Shown here one piece after another: positions 17,531 to 26,800 of a DNA stretch of 64,000 nt. Made by a program: the position numbers and the translations under genes. The notes under the pieces are model-generated. The model saw only the letters and a list, made by a program, of their open reading frames with translations, was not told the DNA's origin and did not search any database. The stretch comes from Bacillota bacterium (GTDB lineage: Bacteria > Bacillota > Clostridia > Lachnospirales > Bianqueaceae), in NCBI GenBank assembly GCA_017442735.1, contig JAFRZE010000072.1:62001-126000 (forward strand), given 5' to 3'. The stretch's first letter is position 1, and the number at the start of each line of letters is the position of its first letter.

Positions 17531-18519
17531 TGAAGAAAAAATCTCTCCTGCCTTCAGGTAAACGCCTCCTGATCTTCCTGCTCGTACTAACTATCTCCAC
17601 AGGTTCTTCCGGATGTCAGAAAAGTGCAAAAAAGCACAGCTGTGATTTCTATGATCTTTTTGATACTTTCTCCAACTTTACCTGTTACGGACTGGACGAC
17701 GAATCCTTCGGCCGGATCAAAGATGGGCTGTACGATCTGCTGCTTTCCTTCCACCAGGAGACAGACATCTACCACTCCTACCCAGAAATCGCGAACCTGA
17801 AAGATCTGAATGATTCCACTGGCATATCACCGCTGGATCTTTCTCCCCGCCTGATCAGGTTTCTTTCCTTCTGCAAAGACGCGTACGAGATCTCGGATGG
17901 CAAGGTCAATGTCATGATAGGCGCCCTGACGAGTCTCTGGCATGAGGCCAGAGAAACAAAAACGCTCCCGGATGAAACTCTTCTCCGGGAGGCCGCGACC
18001 CACACAGATATTTCTTTCCTTTCGATCGATCCGGATGCTTCTACCGCGTATATCACTGACCCTGCCGCCTCTATCGATGTCGGTGCGCTGGCTAAGGGCT
18101 ATGCAGGCCGCCTGGCTATGGAATATCTCGCGGAAGAAGGCGTGGAAAACTATATTCTCAGTCTGGGCGGCAACATCTGTGTCCACGGAAAACCTCTCGG
18201 GACCGGGCGAGACGCGTTCGTGGTCGGCCTCCAGGATCCGGACGGACCGGATGGCACCTACAACGAGACTGTCAGTCTTACAGACGGTTGTGTCGTGACA
18301 AGCGGCGATTACCAGCGTTACTTTGAAGTGGACGGTATCCGCTACCATCACATTATCGATCCCATGACCCTGTACCCGGCCGCCTATCACCACTCCGTGA
18401 CCGTGATCTGTGATGACTCGGCTTTGGCTGACCTTCTTTCAACCACTCTTTTTCTGATGGATGAAAAAGAAGGATCACCTTTAGCTGAGCAGTTTAATGC
18501 AAAAGTGATCTACAAATAA
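17530..18519 (+). CDS. apbE: ApbE-family FAD:protein FMN transferase, lipoprotein
   Basis: Enzyme of 329 residues that moves FMN from FAD onto Ser/Thr of extracytoplasmic proteins. The N-terminus is a signal peptide with a plausible lipobox ending in SSGC (Cys at about 29), so it should be anchored on the outer face of the membrane. Family motifs are DVGALAKGYA, LSLGGNI, VTSGDYQRYFEVDG and HIIDPMTLYPA, with the metal- and FAD-site residues present; the last motif is usually DP.TG and here reads DPMTLYP. It is the third gene of the coupled operon. No clear FMN-bind target protein is encoded in the window, so its substrate lies elsewhere. The unit ends at 18557-18598. Confidence 0.9.
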   Translation: MKKKSLLPSGKRLLIFLLVLTISTGSSGCQKSAKKHSCDFYDLFDTFSNFTCYGLDDESFGRIKDGLYDLLLSFHQETDIYHSYPEIANLKDLNDSTGISPLDLSPRLIRFLSFCKDAYEISDGKVNVMIGALTSLWHEARETKTLPDETLLREAATHTDISFLSIDPDASTAYITDPAASIDVGALAKGYAGRLAMEYLAEEGVENYILSLGGNICVHGKPLGTGRDAFVVGLQDPDGPDGTYNETVSLTDGCVVTSGDYQRYFEVDGIRYHHIIDPMTLYPAAYHHSVTVICDDSALADLLSTTLFLMDEKEGSPLAEQFNAKVIYK

Positions 18520-18556
18520 CACCCGGTAGAGTCACATTCGTAAACTCATTCATAAA

Positions 18557-18598
18557 AAAGCCACGTCCTGCTGATGCGCATCAACCTGACGTGGCTTT
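18557..18598. terminator. Bidirectional terminator between apbE and the MATE gene
   Basis: Perfect 11-bp stem AAAGCCACGTC/GACGTGGCTTT (18557-18567 and 18588-18598) with a 20-base loop that itself can pair (TGATGCGCATCA). The minus strand has a strong T-run after it (serving the MATE gene); the plus strand has only TTTCT (serving apbE). Confidence 0.88.
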
Positions 18599-18617
18599 CT
18601 GATGTTTTCGAAGATGT

Positions 18618-20096
18618 TTATGCTTTCGCTTCTTTCTGGATCGGTTTCAGCTTCGCGCTCTTCCACTTGCCGGACTTATACCGGAAGTAGACCAGGATCG
18701 TACGGACCAGCTGATCGCATACCAGCGCGACCCACGCGCCTTCCAGACCCCAGTGGAAGCCGAAGATCATCAGGATCGCGATACCCGGACGAAGCAAAAG
18801 GACCGTGATAAAAGTGATCACAGCCGTTGCCTTGGTATCGCCCGCACCACGCAGACCACCGGCGAGGATAAACTGACTGGACTGCAGTGGCTGCATAAAC
18901 GCTACCAGTTTCAGGATCCCCGCGCCCATATCTACGATCTGGGGATCTTCATTGTACAGCCAGACGATCTGCCCTCCGAAGAAGAAGAACGCGATACCGA
19001 TCAGGATCGCCACGGCAAATCCGATCCGCTGTGTCCGGCTGCAGTATGCCTCCGCCATATCCGGCCGCCGTCTTCCGAGACTCTGACCGACCAGGGATGT
19101 CGCAGATACGGCGAATGCCTGACCGTTCATGAAGGACAGCGCCTGAATGTTCATACAGACCTGATGTGTCGCGAATGCGATCGTACCCAGGGACGCGACT
19201 GTCTTCGCGTAAATGACCATACCGGCACGCATGACCAGCTGTTCGATCATGGACGGAATACCGATATCCACGACTTTCTTCATCTCCGGGAAATCCGGTT
19301 TCCAGCTATCCTTGAAGGACAGCCTCAGATACCGTTTGCCGAACATAACATAAAGTGTCGCGTAAACGAATGCTACCATCTGTCCGATGACCGTTGCCCA
19401 GGAAGCACCCGCGACGCCCATGGCCGGACATCCCAGATGACCATAGATCATGACCCAGTTCATAAACACGTTCACGATGTTCGCCGTCATGTTGTAGATC
19501 ATAGCCGTCCTGGAATCACCGACACCACGAAGCGAAGCCGTGATGGTGGTTGTCAGTGCCATGAACACAAAGCCGATCATCTGGATCTGCAGATAATCTA
19601 CAGCGCCGCGTAGAGATTCCTCATCCGAGGCGCCCATGAATATGACCATCGGCTCGGCAAATATATATCCGAGAACAGAAGAAAGGAGCGAGAAGACTAA
19701 CACCAGCAGCAATGCCTGCCGCATGATGTTATTTGCCTTTTCCTGCTCTCCCGCACCTCGATAACGGGCAACCATGGCCGTCGCACCGACGTTCATGGCG
19801 ATGAACATAGTCATCAGCAGGAATTTAGGTTGTGTGGTAAGTCCTACGGCGGTCAGCGCCCAGGGACCGAGCCGGCCGACCATCATCAGGTCCACCATGG
19901 AAGCGAGCTGTGTCAGCATCAGCTCAATAAAGGAGGGCCAGGCGATCCTGACGATATCACTGTACAGCGCCTTGCTGGAAACGCCATCCGGCAGGCGATC
20001 TTTTACTTTTTCATGAAGACCATAATCATTTTTCTCGTCCCCGAAAGGCAAGCTGTCGAGCACGGTACGTATGACGCGCGGTCCATCGGAAGCCAT
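18618..20096 (-). CDS. MATE-family multidrug/Na+ efflux transporter
   Basis: Integral membrane antiporter of 492 residues with about twelve membrane segments in two similar halves, typical of the DinF/NorM type. Characteristic stretches are IAWPSFIELMLTQLASMVD, MMVGRLGPWALTAVGL and, in the second half, VGQSLGRRRPDMAEAYC and LAGGLRGAGDTKATA. Substrates cannot be told from sequence. About 45 residues precede the first helix. A TTG five codons upstream is open, but the Shine-Dalgarno GGAGGT lies within those codons and points to the ATG at 20096. It is transcribed from a promoter divergent from the first surface-protein gene. Confidence 0.93.
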   Translation of the reverse strand: MASDGPRVIRTVLDSLPFGDEKNDYGLHEKVKDRLPDGVSSKALYSDIVRIAWPSFIELMLTQLASMVDLMMVGRLGPWALTAVGLTTQPKFLLMTMFIAMNVGATAMVARYRGAGEQEKANNIMRQALLLVLVFSLLSSVLGYIFAEPMVIFMGASDEESLRGAVDYLQIQMIGFVFMALTTTITASLRGVGDSRTAMIYNMTANIVNVFMNWVMIYGHLGCPAMGVAGASWATVIGQMVAFVYATLYVMFGKRYLRLSFKDSWKPDFPEMKKVVDIGIPSMIEQLVMRAGMVIYAKTVASLGTIAFATHQVCMNIQALSFMNGQAFAVSATSLVGQSLGRRRPDMAEAYCSRTQRIGFAVAILIGIAFFFFGGQIVWLYNEDPQIVDMGAGILKLVAFMQPLQSSQFILAGGLRGAGDTKATAVITFITVLLLRPGIAILMIFGFHWGLEGAWVALVCDQLVRTILVYFRYKSGKWKSAKLKPIQKEAKA

Positions 20097-20131
20097 AGTC
20101 GTAACCTCCAATCTTCAATTATCTTCTGTTA

Positions 20132-20160
20132 ATTGTACCATAAGAGAAGTTCCCACGCAA
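20132..20160 (-). promoter_or_regulatory. Promoter of the MATE gene
   Basis: Minus strand: TTGCGT (20155-20160), a 17-base spacer and TACAAT (20132-20137), with a TG one base before the -10 box (extended -10). The -10 region is one arm of the inverted repeat described at 20132-20201. Confidence 0.6.
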
Positions 20161-20172
20161 GGATGAAAAAAC

Positions 20173-20201
20173 TTGATATATTGTGGTCATTATGGTACAA
20201 T
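20173..20201 (+). promoter_or_regulatory. Promoter of the first surface-protein gene
   Basis: TTGATA (20173-20178), a 17-base spacer and TACAAT (20196-20201) with an extended TG. It leaves a leader of about 75 bases that contains the hairpin at 20230-20257. Confidence 0.65.
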
Positions 20202-20229
20202 ACCACATTATATTGTATATAGATGTACC

Positions 20230-20257
20230 TGACACATATCGACCGGACGATGTGTCA
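20230..20257 (+). promoter_or_regulatory. Hairpin in the 5' leader of the first surface-protein gene
   Basis: 8-bp stem TGACACAT/ATGTGTCA with a 12-base loop, about 13 bases before the GAGGT Shine-Dalgarno. No T-run follows, so it is not a terminator; a protein-binding dyad or mRNA-stabilising structure is possible. Confidence 0.4.
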
Positions 20258-20283
20258 TATTTGTATATATCGAGGTATCTGTT

Positions 20284-23200
20284 ATGAAAAAGTTTTTCAG
20301 CCTGCTTCTAGTCTTCATTCTCCTGATCGGGGCATTCCCCTTTTCTGCCAGAGCCGAGGATGATACTGAGACATTTATTCAAAGCTCTTCGGATCCGGTG
20401 AAATGGACGATATCGAAAAAGTCTTCCGGAGAATACGAAATCATCAAGATGGAATATAATTCCGGCTATTTGTCCGGACAGCCATCGATCTCTCTTCCAT
20501 CAATATATGACGGTATCCCTATTACGAGTGTAAGTACCACGTTGAAGCTTTCCGAGTTTTCTCATATCGACGAAATCGTAAGAGTTGCCATTCATCCATC
20601 CGTTATCATTGACAAGGGTTTTCTGTCTGGTCTGGGTAATAATTCTCTGTCCGTTTATCTTCCGGATACACTCGATGCTTCTTATCTTGTAGGTTCTCCC
20701 AACGCAACCGTTACTTATGAAGACAACACTAAAATGGGCTGGCTTGCCGGTGATGCAAATGATTCTCTTTACTGGACCATCGAAGGCACTGGAACGAGCA
20801 GAAAACTTACTATCACTACGACCGGGGGAGGTCCGTTTGAAACGATTCCAACCTCATTCAGTTCCAACAATAATCTGATTGAAGCCAGTATCAGTGGAGT
20901 AAAGGCTATTCCGGCTGATTTATGTAATTCAAAAGTCAAAACTCTCACGCTGGATAATACGGTCGCTTCCATTGCGGCAAACGCCTTTCCCGGGGTCACA
21001 AAGATTACTTTCAACGGAACCAAGGCAGAATGGGATCAAATTGACGGATCAGCCGCTTTTGCTTCCATCTCAGTTCAATGCACTAGAATAAATGTTACCT
21101 TTGTTCCTGGTGATCATGTTTCCTTAGCTGAAAACCAGCCAGCCTCTATCGGAGTAGCATATGACGAAACGATACCCGAGCCATCTTTACAGTCTCATCC
21201 ATTCTTTACCTTCAACTCTTGGTACTATCTGGATGGAGAAACTAAAAAAGTATGGGATTTCTCGAAAAAGATTAACGAAGTGTTAAGCGGCAATCCAGAA
21301 AGTCTCACTCTCTATGCCGAGACGACCGAGACTGCCAAGTATGGTATTGAGATCAGCGTGCAAAACCCTGAAGGCGTTCAGTACACGCTCTCTACTGATC
21401 CCAGTAACGAGGCTCATGTTAGCGAAACCGTTACGATCAGTCTCCCGGAGATCAGTTCAGCTCATTACATTGATTCTCTTTCTGTCATGACAGATCCCGG
21501 AAATGAAAATGTCACGATCAATGATGGCAATACCTTCACCATGCCTGATTCTAAAGTCAAAATCAGTGCTGTGATTAAGATCACTCCGAAATTGATCGTT
21601 AACACTTCGGAAAACGGCACTGTCACCACTGATCCCGCCGCCGGTAGTGTTCCAGCAGGCACTCCAGTATCTATCAATACTGAACCGGTAGACGGATATA
21701 AACTTAAAGAATTATCTTTAACTCCTTCCACCATTACCCCTGATGAAGAAAACAAATTCATCATGCCCGATGAAGATGTTACGATTACTGCCATGTTTGA
21801 ATTGGTCGATTATAGCATTACGCTCGTCAATCCGGATGAAGGTGGTTCCATGTCGGTGGATAAAACTGAAAATATCCATTTCGGCGACACAGTTACACTC
21901 ACTGCCGTTCCCGGCCAGTATAAAATGATCTCCGACTGGGGCGTTAAGGATGCAGACAGCGAGACGATCGAAGTTACCGTTTCCGCAAACGATCCCAATA
22001 TAGCCACTTTTTCCATGCCAGCTTCCGATGTCACTATTCATCCGGTTTTTTCGGATCAGGAGAAATACCTGATCGGATTTGTCAACGGTCCTGACAGACT
22101 TTATATTCAACTGGATGAAGACCATAAGCTCGACAGAAAAGCTTTTGCCGGAGAACAGATCTCGTTTACAATCACTCCTCCTCAGCATTACAAACTGAAC
22201 AAGATGGAATACCTGGATAAAGATGAAAACAGGATTACCGTTACCGGGAATACCTTTATCATGCCCGCCAGTGACATCAAACTTGCTCCGGATTTTGTAG
22301 AGCTGCCTAAACTGACCCATATCTATCTGGATGGAGATCTTAATCCGGAAAAACCGTTTTATTCCGTTACCTTCTACGAGGACGAAACACCTTCCAAACC
22401 GATCACAAAGCCTACCAAAACAGCCGATGATGAATATTCCTATACCTTCGATAAATGGGATGAGGGAGTGACGATAGGCAATGTCACGACCTTTACTCCC
22501 ATCTTCAAGAAGGTTTCTGTTCCCCATACGATCGAGGTTTATGCCTATGGAGACGGTCTCGTTTCCGTCGATGGTTCGGATTTCAGTACTAAAGTCACGG
22601 TTCAGGCTGTGGAAGGGACCAAGCTAAGCCTGAAAGTCAAACCAATGGATAATCACTACTTTGCCGGATTCGATACCGCGGAAACCACCGGAACTCTGAC
22701 CGCGAGCACCTTTACCGTTGGAAAAGCTGATGCCAGGATCCGTGCGACATTCCGCGAGAACAAGAAAGTCAACATTAAGTTTGACCCAAATGGCGGAACT
22801 GGTACCATGAATCCGATCGAGTTGACCTCCGGTGCGACTTATAAGCTCCCCGAGAACGCGTTCACTCCCCCACAGGGAAAAATGTTCTTCTGCTGGCAGA
22901 TCGAAGACAAAACTTTCTCTATCGGTGATTCGGTTTCTGTCAAAGAGGATGACATCACTATCAAGGCTGTCTGGAAGGACAGCGACCAGATCTCCTATAC
23001 CGTCACTTTCCTGATCGACAGTGAGTATCAGGCTGCTGTACAGACGGTCATCAAAGGCAACAAAGCAGTCAAACCTACCGACCCGTCAAAAGATGGATAT
23101 CTGTTCGTTGGCTGGTATACAGACAGCAGTTTAAGCACTCCTTTCAGTTTTGATACGCCTATCGAGTCCAATATGATTCTTTACGCCAAATGGACACCGA

Positions 23201-23709
23201 AGGCGCCTGAAACGGATGAGACCATTGAGTATACGGTAGTGGACGGCGCTGCCCAGAAATGGACCAAGGGCACCACCAATACCATCGATATCCGCGCCAA
23301 GCGCAACATAGACGATAACACGACACTGAACCACTTTGTTTCTCTTCAGATCGACGGAAAAGCCCTGGTCAAAGGGACAGACTACATCGTCAGCGAAGGA
23401 AGTGTCATCGTATCGATCAAGCCGACGGCACTTCAAAACCTTGCCAATGGCATCCATCGTGTCACCTTCGTGTTTGTCGACGGGAAAGCAGATACTACCC
23501 TTACGATCCTTGAGGCTGCCGAAGGAAACTCCTCGGGCGGCGGGTCCTCTTCCGGCGGATCTTCAGTTCCGAAGACAGGTGATATTTTCTCCAATCCCGT
23601 AATCTGGTTCGGCGGAATGTTGCTGGTGATGTTTATCCTCCGGCTATTCATCCGTGCCCGCAAAGCCAGGATCGCGGAAGCCGCATTCATGCAAAACGAA
23701 AAATACTAA
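20284..23709 (+). CDS. Secreted InlB-repeat surface protein, paralogue 1
   Basis: Protein of 1141 residues. Signal peptide 1-24 (cleavage after ARA). Residues to about 265 are BspA-like leucine-rich sequence ending in the typical FNGTKAEWDQI. An InlB-type repeat is at about 268-350, then four divergent InlB-like repeats (about 352-675), each ending like F.MP.SDV.I.A.F. One VTFYEDE/FDKWDEG module follows (676-745), one more divergent repeat (746-826), a FDPNGGTGTM module (827-898), a canonical InlB B-repeat (899-974, KDGYLFVGWYTDSS) and an X2-like domain (975-1075, DGAAQKWTKG). The C-terminus has a Gly/Ser linker, VPKTGD (about 1094), a helix and a charged tail. Role: probably adhesion or wall-surface binding (inferred from architecture). 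It has its own promoter and terminator. Confidence 0.85.
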   Translation: MKKFFSLLLVFILLIGAFPFSARAEDDTETFIQSSSDPVKWTISKKSSGEYEIIKMEYNSGYLSGQPSISLPSIYDGIPITSVSTTLKLSEFSHIDEIVRVAIHPSVIIDKGFLSGLGNNSLSVYLPDTLDASYLVGSPNATVTYEDNTKMGWLAGDANDSLYWTIEGTGTSRKLTITTTGGGPFETIPTSFSSNNNLIEASISGVKAIPADLCNSKVKTLTLDNTVASIAANAFPGVTKITFNGTKAEWDQIDGSAAFASISVQCTRINVTFVPGDHVSLAENQPASIGVAYDETIPEPSLQSHPFFTFNSWYYLDGETKKVWDFSKKINEVLSGNPESLTLYAETTETAKYGIEISVQNPEGVQYTLSTDPSNEAHVSETVTISLPEISSAHYIDSLSVMTDPGNENVTINDGNTFTMPDSKVKISAVIKITPKLIVNTSENGTVTTDPAAGSVPAGTPVSINTEPVDGYKLKELSLTPSTITPDEENKFIMPDEDVTITAMFELVDYSITLVNPDEGGSMSVDKTENIHFGDTVTLTAVPGQYKMISDWGVKDADSETIEVTVSANDPNIATFSMPASDVTIHPVFSDQEKYLIGFVNGPDRLYIQLDEDHKLDRKAFAGEQISFTITPPQHYKLNKMEYLDKDENRITVTGNTFIMPASDIKLAPDFVELPKLTHIYLDGDLNPEKPFYSVTFYEDETPSKPITKPTKTADDEYSYTFDKWDEGVTIGNVTTFTPIFKKVSVPHTIEVYAYGDGLVSVDGSDFSTKVTVQAVEGTKLSLKVKPMDNHYFAGFDTAETTGTLTASTFTVGKADARIRATFRENKKVNIKFDPNGGTGTMNPIELTSGATYKLPENAFTPPQGKMFFCWQIEDKTFSIGDSVSVKEDDITIKAVWKDSDQISYTVTFLIDSEYQAAVQTVIKGNKAVKPTDPSKDGYLFVGWYTDSSLSTPFSFDTPIESNMILYAKWTPKAPETDETIEYTVVDGAAQKWTKGTTNTIDIRAKRNIDDNTTLNHFVSLQIDGKALVKGTDYIVSEGSVIVSIKPTALQNLANGIHRVTFVFVDGKADTTLTILEAAEGNSSGGGSSSGGSSVPKTGDIFSNPVIWFGGMLLVMFILRLFIRARKARIAEAAFMQNEKY

Positions 23710-23716
23710 TAGAAGA

Positions 23717-23751
23717 GTCACTCCATTTTCTACAGATGGAGTGACCTTTCT
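23717..23751 (+). terminator. Terminator after surface paralogue 1
   Basis: Perfect 10-bp stem GTCACTCCAT/ATGGAGTGAC (23717-23726 and 23736-23745), 9-base loop, then CTTTCT. The T-run is interrupted, but the stem is strong and sits 7 bases after the stop codon. Confidence 0.7.
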
Positions 23752-23784
23752 GTTGGACATTTGTTGGACGCTATAAGATATAAT
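23751..23784 (+). promoter_or_regulatory. Direct repeat and -10-like box before surface paralogue 2
   Basis: TGTTGGAC occurs twice (23751-23758 and 23762-23769), spaced 11 bp start to start, about one helical turn. A perfect TATAAT follows at 23779-23784. No -35 box sits at 16-18 bases, so if this is a promoter it may need an activator bound at the direct repeat. The remaining leader to 23876 is AT-rich, with a small GGCAGA/TCTGCC hairpin (23839-23858) just before the Shine-Dalgarno. Confidence 0.4.
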
Positions 23785-23876
23785 AACTTAGATATATTAT
23801 ATATAAGAGAATTGACGGATTTTCCGTTTTCCATATCAGGCAGATGTCATTTTCTGCCGGACCTGAGAGGATAGAG

Positions 23877-26800
23877 ATGAAAAAAAGTATTTTCTTCCTA
23901 TTGACCGCATTCATAATGGTATTCCTTTTTTCGATTCAGGCCAAAGCAGCCACAGATTATACTGATGACGATGGTTTTACCTGGACTGTCGAGTTTAATG
24001 AAACAGATAAAACATGCGCCATCAAAGGGGTGGTTTTCCCTTCCGGGGATAAAGTCGAGACTCTGAATTTTCCTTCTTTCATTCCTAATGGCAGTGAAAA
24101 CTATACAGTCGTGGAGATTTCAGGATTCTCTCTTAAGGATCAGATTAATTCTTTTGAATATTACTATACAGGCGAAAATAAAATCATCATCCCCGCGAGT
24201 GTCACTACCGTTGGCAAAAACTTGCTCCAAGAATTAGGTGGTGTTCCTTACTTTATTGTAGAATACGGCGGGCCGGAATCTACTTTCGATGGTTCTTATA
24301 TGGCTGGGTCTCACCATACTTATATTCACTTTACTCAGACCGGTCATATCATGGGGTGGGCCGGAGGATCATCTGAACAGAACAGTTACCTCGGATGGAT
24401 CCTGCTGTCAGAGGATACGATTCACATCGTTTGTTGTAATCCAGAAGGTGCACCTCAACAACTTCCCAATATGTATAGTTTCGGATGGAAGGAAGAATTC
24501 TGTGCACCGATTCATCATTTAATTGTTGATCACAACCTGTATTCTCTCGGTCATCTACAATATATGAAGCTTGAGACAATCACATATGACGGGACCTACG
24601 AAGAATGGAAAACAATCCAGAGCACTTCTATGATTTATGGCAACCCAAAGATTTATTGTGTCTATACAGCCCAGTTTATGAATACGCCTGTTTCCTCCGC
24701 CGATCCATATCAAACAGCAGCATTCAAGGTGGATGAAAAGCTGACACAACCTGAAACAGATCCTTCCTATCCCGGGCATGCCTTTACCGGCTGGTATACG
24801 GATCCTTCCTGTGATCCAGATACAAAATGGGATTTTGATACAGCCGTCCAATATGAAGACTTGGAAATGGAGGAAATCAATGAAAACACCTCTCGTCCGA
24901 CCGGTTATTTCAAGCTTTATGCCGGATGGGTCGTCATTTCTGATGTAAAAAACAGCTCCTCGATGAAAAACGGAACCGTTACTTTCAGCCAGGATAAAGA
25001 TGTCTGGGAAGGCGCTACGGTAGAACTGACGCCGGTACCTGATCCCGGCTATGAGTATATACCGAACACGCTGTCAGTAAAAGATGCTTCCGGCAATCCC
25101 GTTGATGTTACAAATGATCAGTCCTTTATTATGCCAGGCTCAGATGTGACTGTTTCAGCAGAATTCAGGTTAAAAACTTTTTATATTGATGTTCAGGCTG
25201 ATACAAACTGCAATGGCGCAGCGGAACCAAGTGAAGGCACGATGGGTTCATCTGTCCAGCTTTCTTCTTCGACCGTAGATTCCAGAAGAGAATTTGACTA
25301 TTGGGAAATCATACAAGGTGATATCTCCATCGATCCGGCTACCAATACATTTACGATCGGTACTTCAGATATCGTCGTAAAGGCACATTTCAAATTAAAA
25401 CCTGTCAGAAAATATGAATATAACATAATCGGCGACGGAACAGTTACGCCTGATATCGTGAAGCCCATAGAAGGTGATACGATCTCTCTGACTGTCGAAC
25501 CGGTATATGGAAATATGCTTAATACTCTTCGGGTATTCAATAAAGAGACCGGAGAAGAAATAAGTATTTACAACAATTCATTCACTATGCCCGGGGCTGA
25601 CGTGATTATCAGTGCCGTTTTCAACGAGCTGCAGCCTCATTATATTGTATGGCTGGACAGCGATGGAAACGAGTTGGAACGCAGGCCTTATTTCCCTGAA
25701 GCCGGGGATAAAACACCGGCTGCCACGTCCAATACCAAGACGCCGACCAAACCGATGGATGAGACCTACATCTATAGCTTCCAGGCCTGGAACAGTCCTG
25801 TCTATCAGGGAAACGACACTGTCTACAGCCCGATCTTTTCTCAGGTCGAACGCCGAACGTTCCTTGTGATCTGGATGAACGAAGACGGATCGGAACTTGA
25901 CAGCAAACCTTTCCTGGAGGGCGACCCTGAACCGATCACAGATAAGATTCCCACCAAAATTTCTGTTATGGGTGATTACGCCTATATATTTAAGGAATGG
26001 GGCAACAGGACCGAAGACAAGGCAAAAGGTACTATCACCTATTTTGCCGTTTTCAGTGATGAAACCACTCCCCTTTATGGTATCCTGGTTCTGAATGACG
26101 GAAGCGGAACAGCTTCTGCCGATATAAAATCAGCTGTAGAGGGAGCGACTGTTACACTAACGGCCACTCCTCTCCCCGGATACAAGTTTAAAGCATGGGA
26201 AGTCGTTACAGGTGACGTCGTCGTCATGGATGATCAGTTTGTCATGGGAACGGAGAATGTCCGCATTCGTGCCACCTTTGAAAAACTCAAGACGGTTTAT
26301 GTCTCCTTTGATGCAGACGGAGGAACCGGTTCCATGACTCAGGTAAGCATGTATGCCGGATCTGAATACTCCCTTCCAAACTGCTCCTATACTGCACCGC
26401 AGGGCAAGGAGTTTTCCTGCTGGGATATTAGCGGTAACACATATCAACCTGGAGAAACCATCTCTGTTAACGATGATATTACCGCAAAAGCTGTCTGGAA
26501 AGATAAATCCAGTTCTTCTGTCTCTTATACCGTCACATTTATGATCGACAACGAGTACTCCGTTGCCGTCCAGACTGTATTCAAGGGAAATAAGGTTAAC
26601 AAACCTTCGGATCCTCTTAAAGACGGTTATATCTTCGTGGGATGGTATACCGACAGTTCTCTGACTACACCTTTCAGTTTCGATACACCAATCGAAACCA
26701 ACTGGACCCTCTATGCAAAATGGACACCCAAAGCTGCCGAGACTGATGAAACGATCGAGTATACCATCGTAAGTGGCGCTGCTCAGAAATGGACCAAGGG

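Larger units (their letters stand above)
20132..20201. repeat. 12-bp perfect inverted repeat over two divergent -10 regions
   Basis: The left arm ATTGTACCATAA (20132-20143) and right arm TTATGGTACAAT (20190-20201) are exact reverse complements, 46 bases apart. Each arm contains the -10 box and extended TG of one of the divergent promoters. A regulator binding both arms, or simply two similar strong promoters, would give this pattern. Confidence 0.75.

Noticed and set aside
22822-22845. SGAT in surface paralogue 1 as a flavinylation site for the nearby ApbE
   Set aside because: It lies in a repeat (TSGATYKL) without the surrounding FMN-bind domain, and the other paralogues have different residues at this place.
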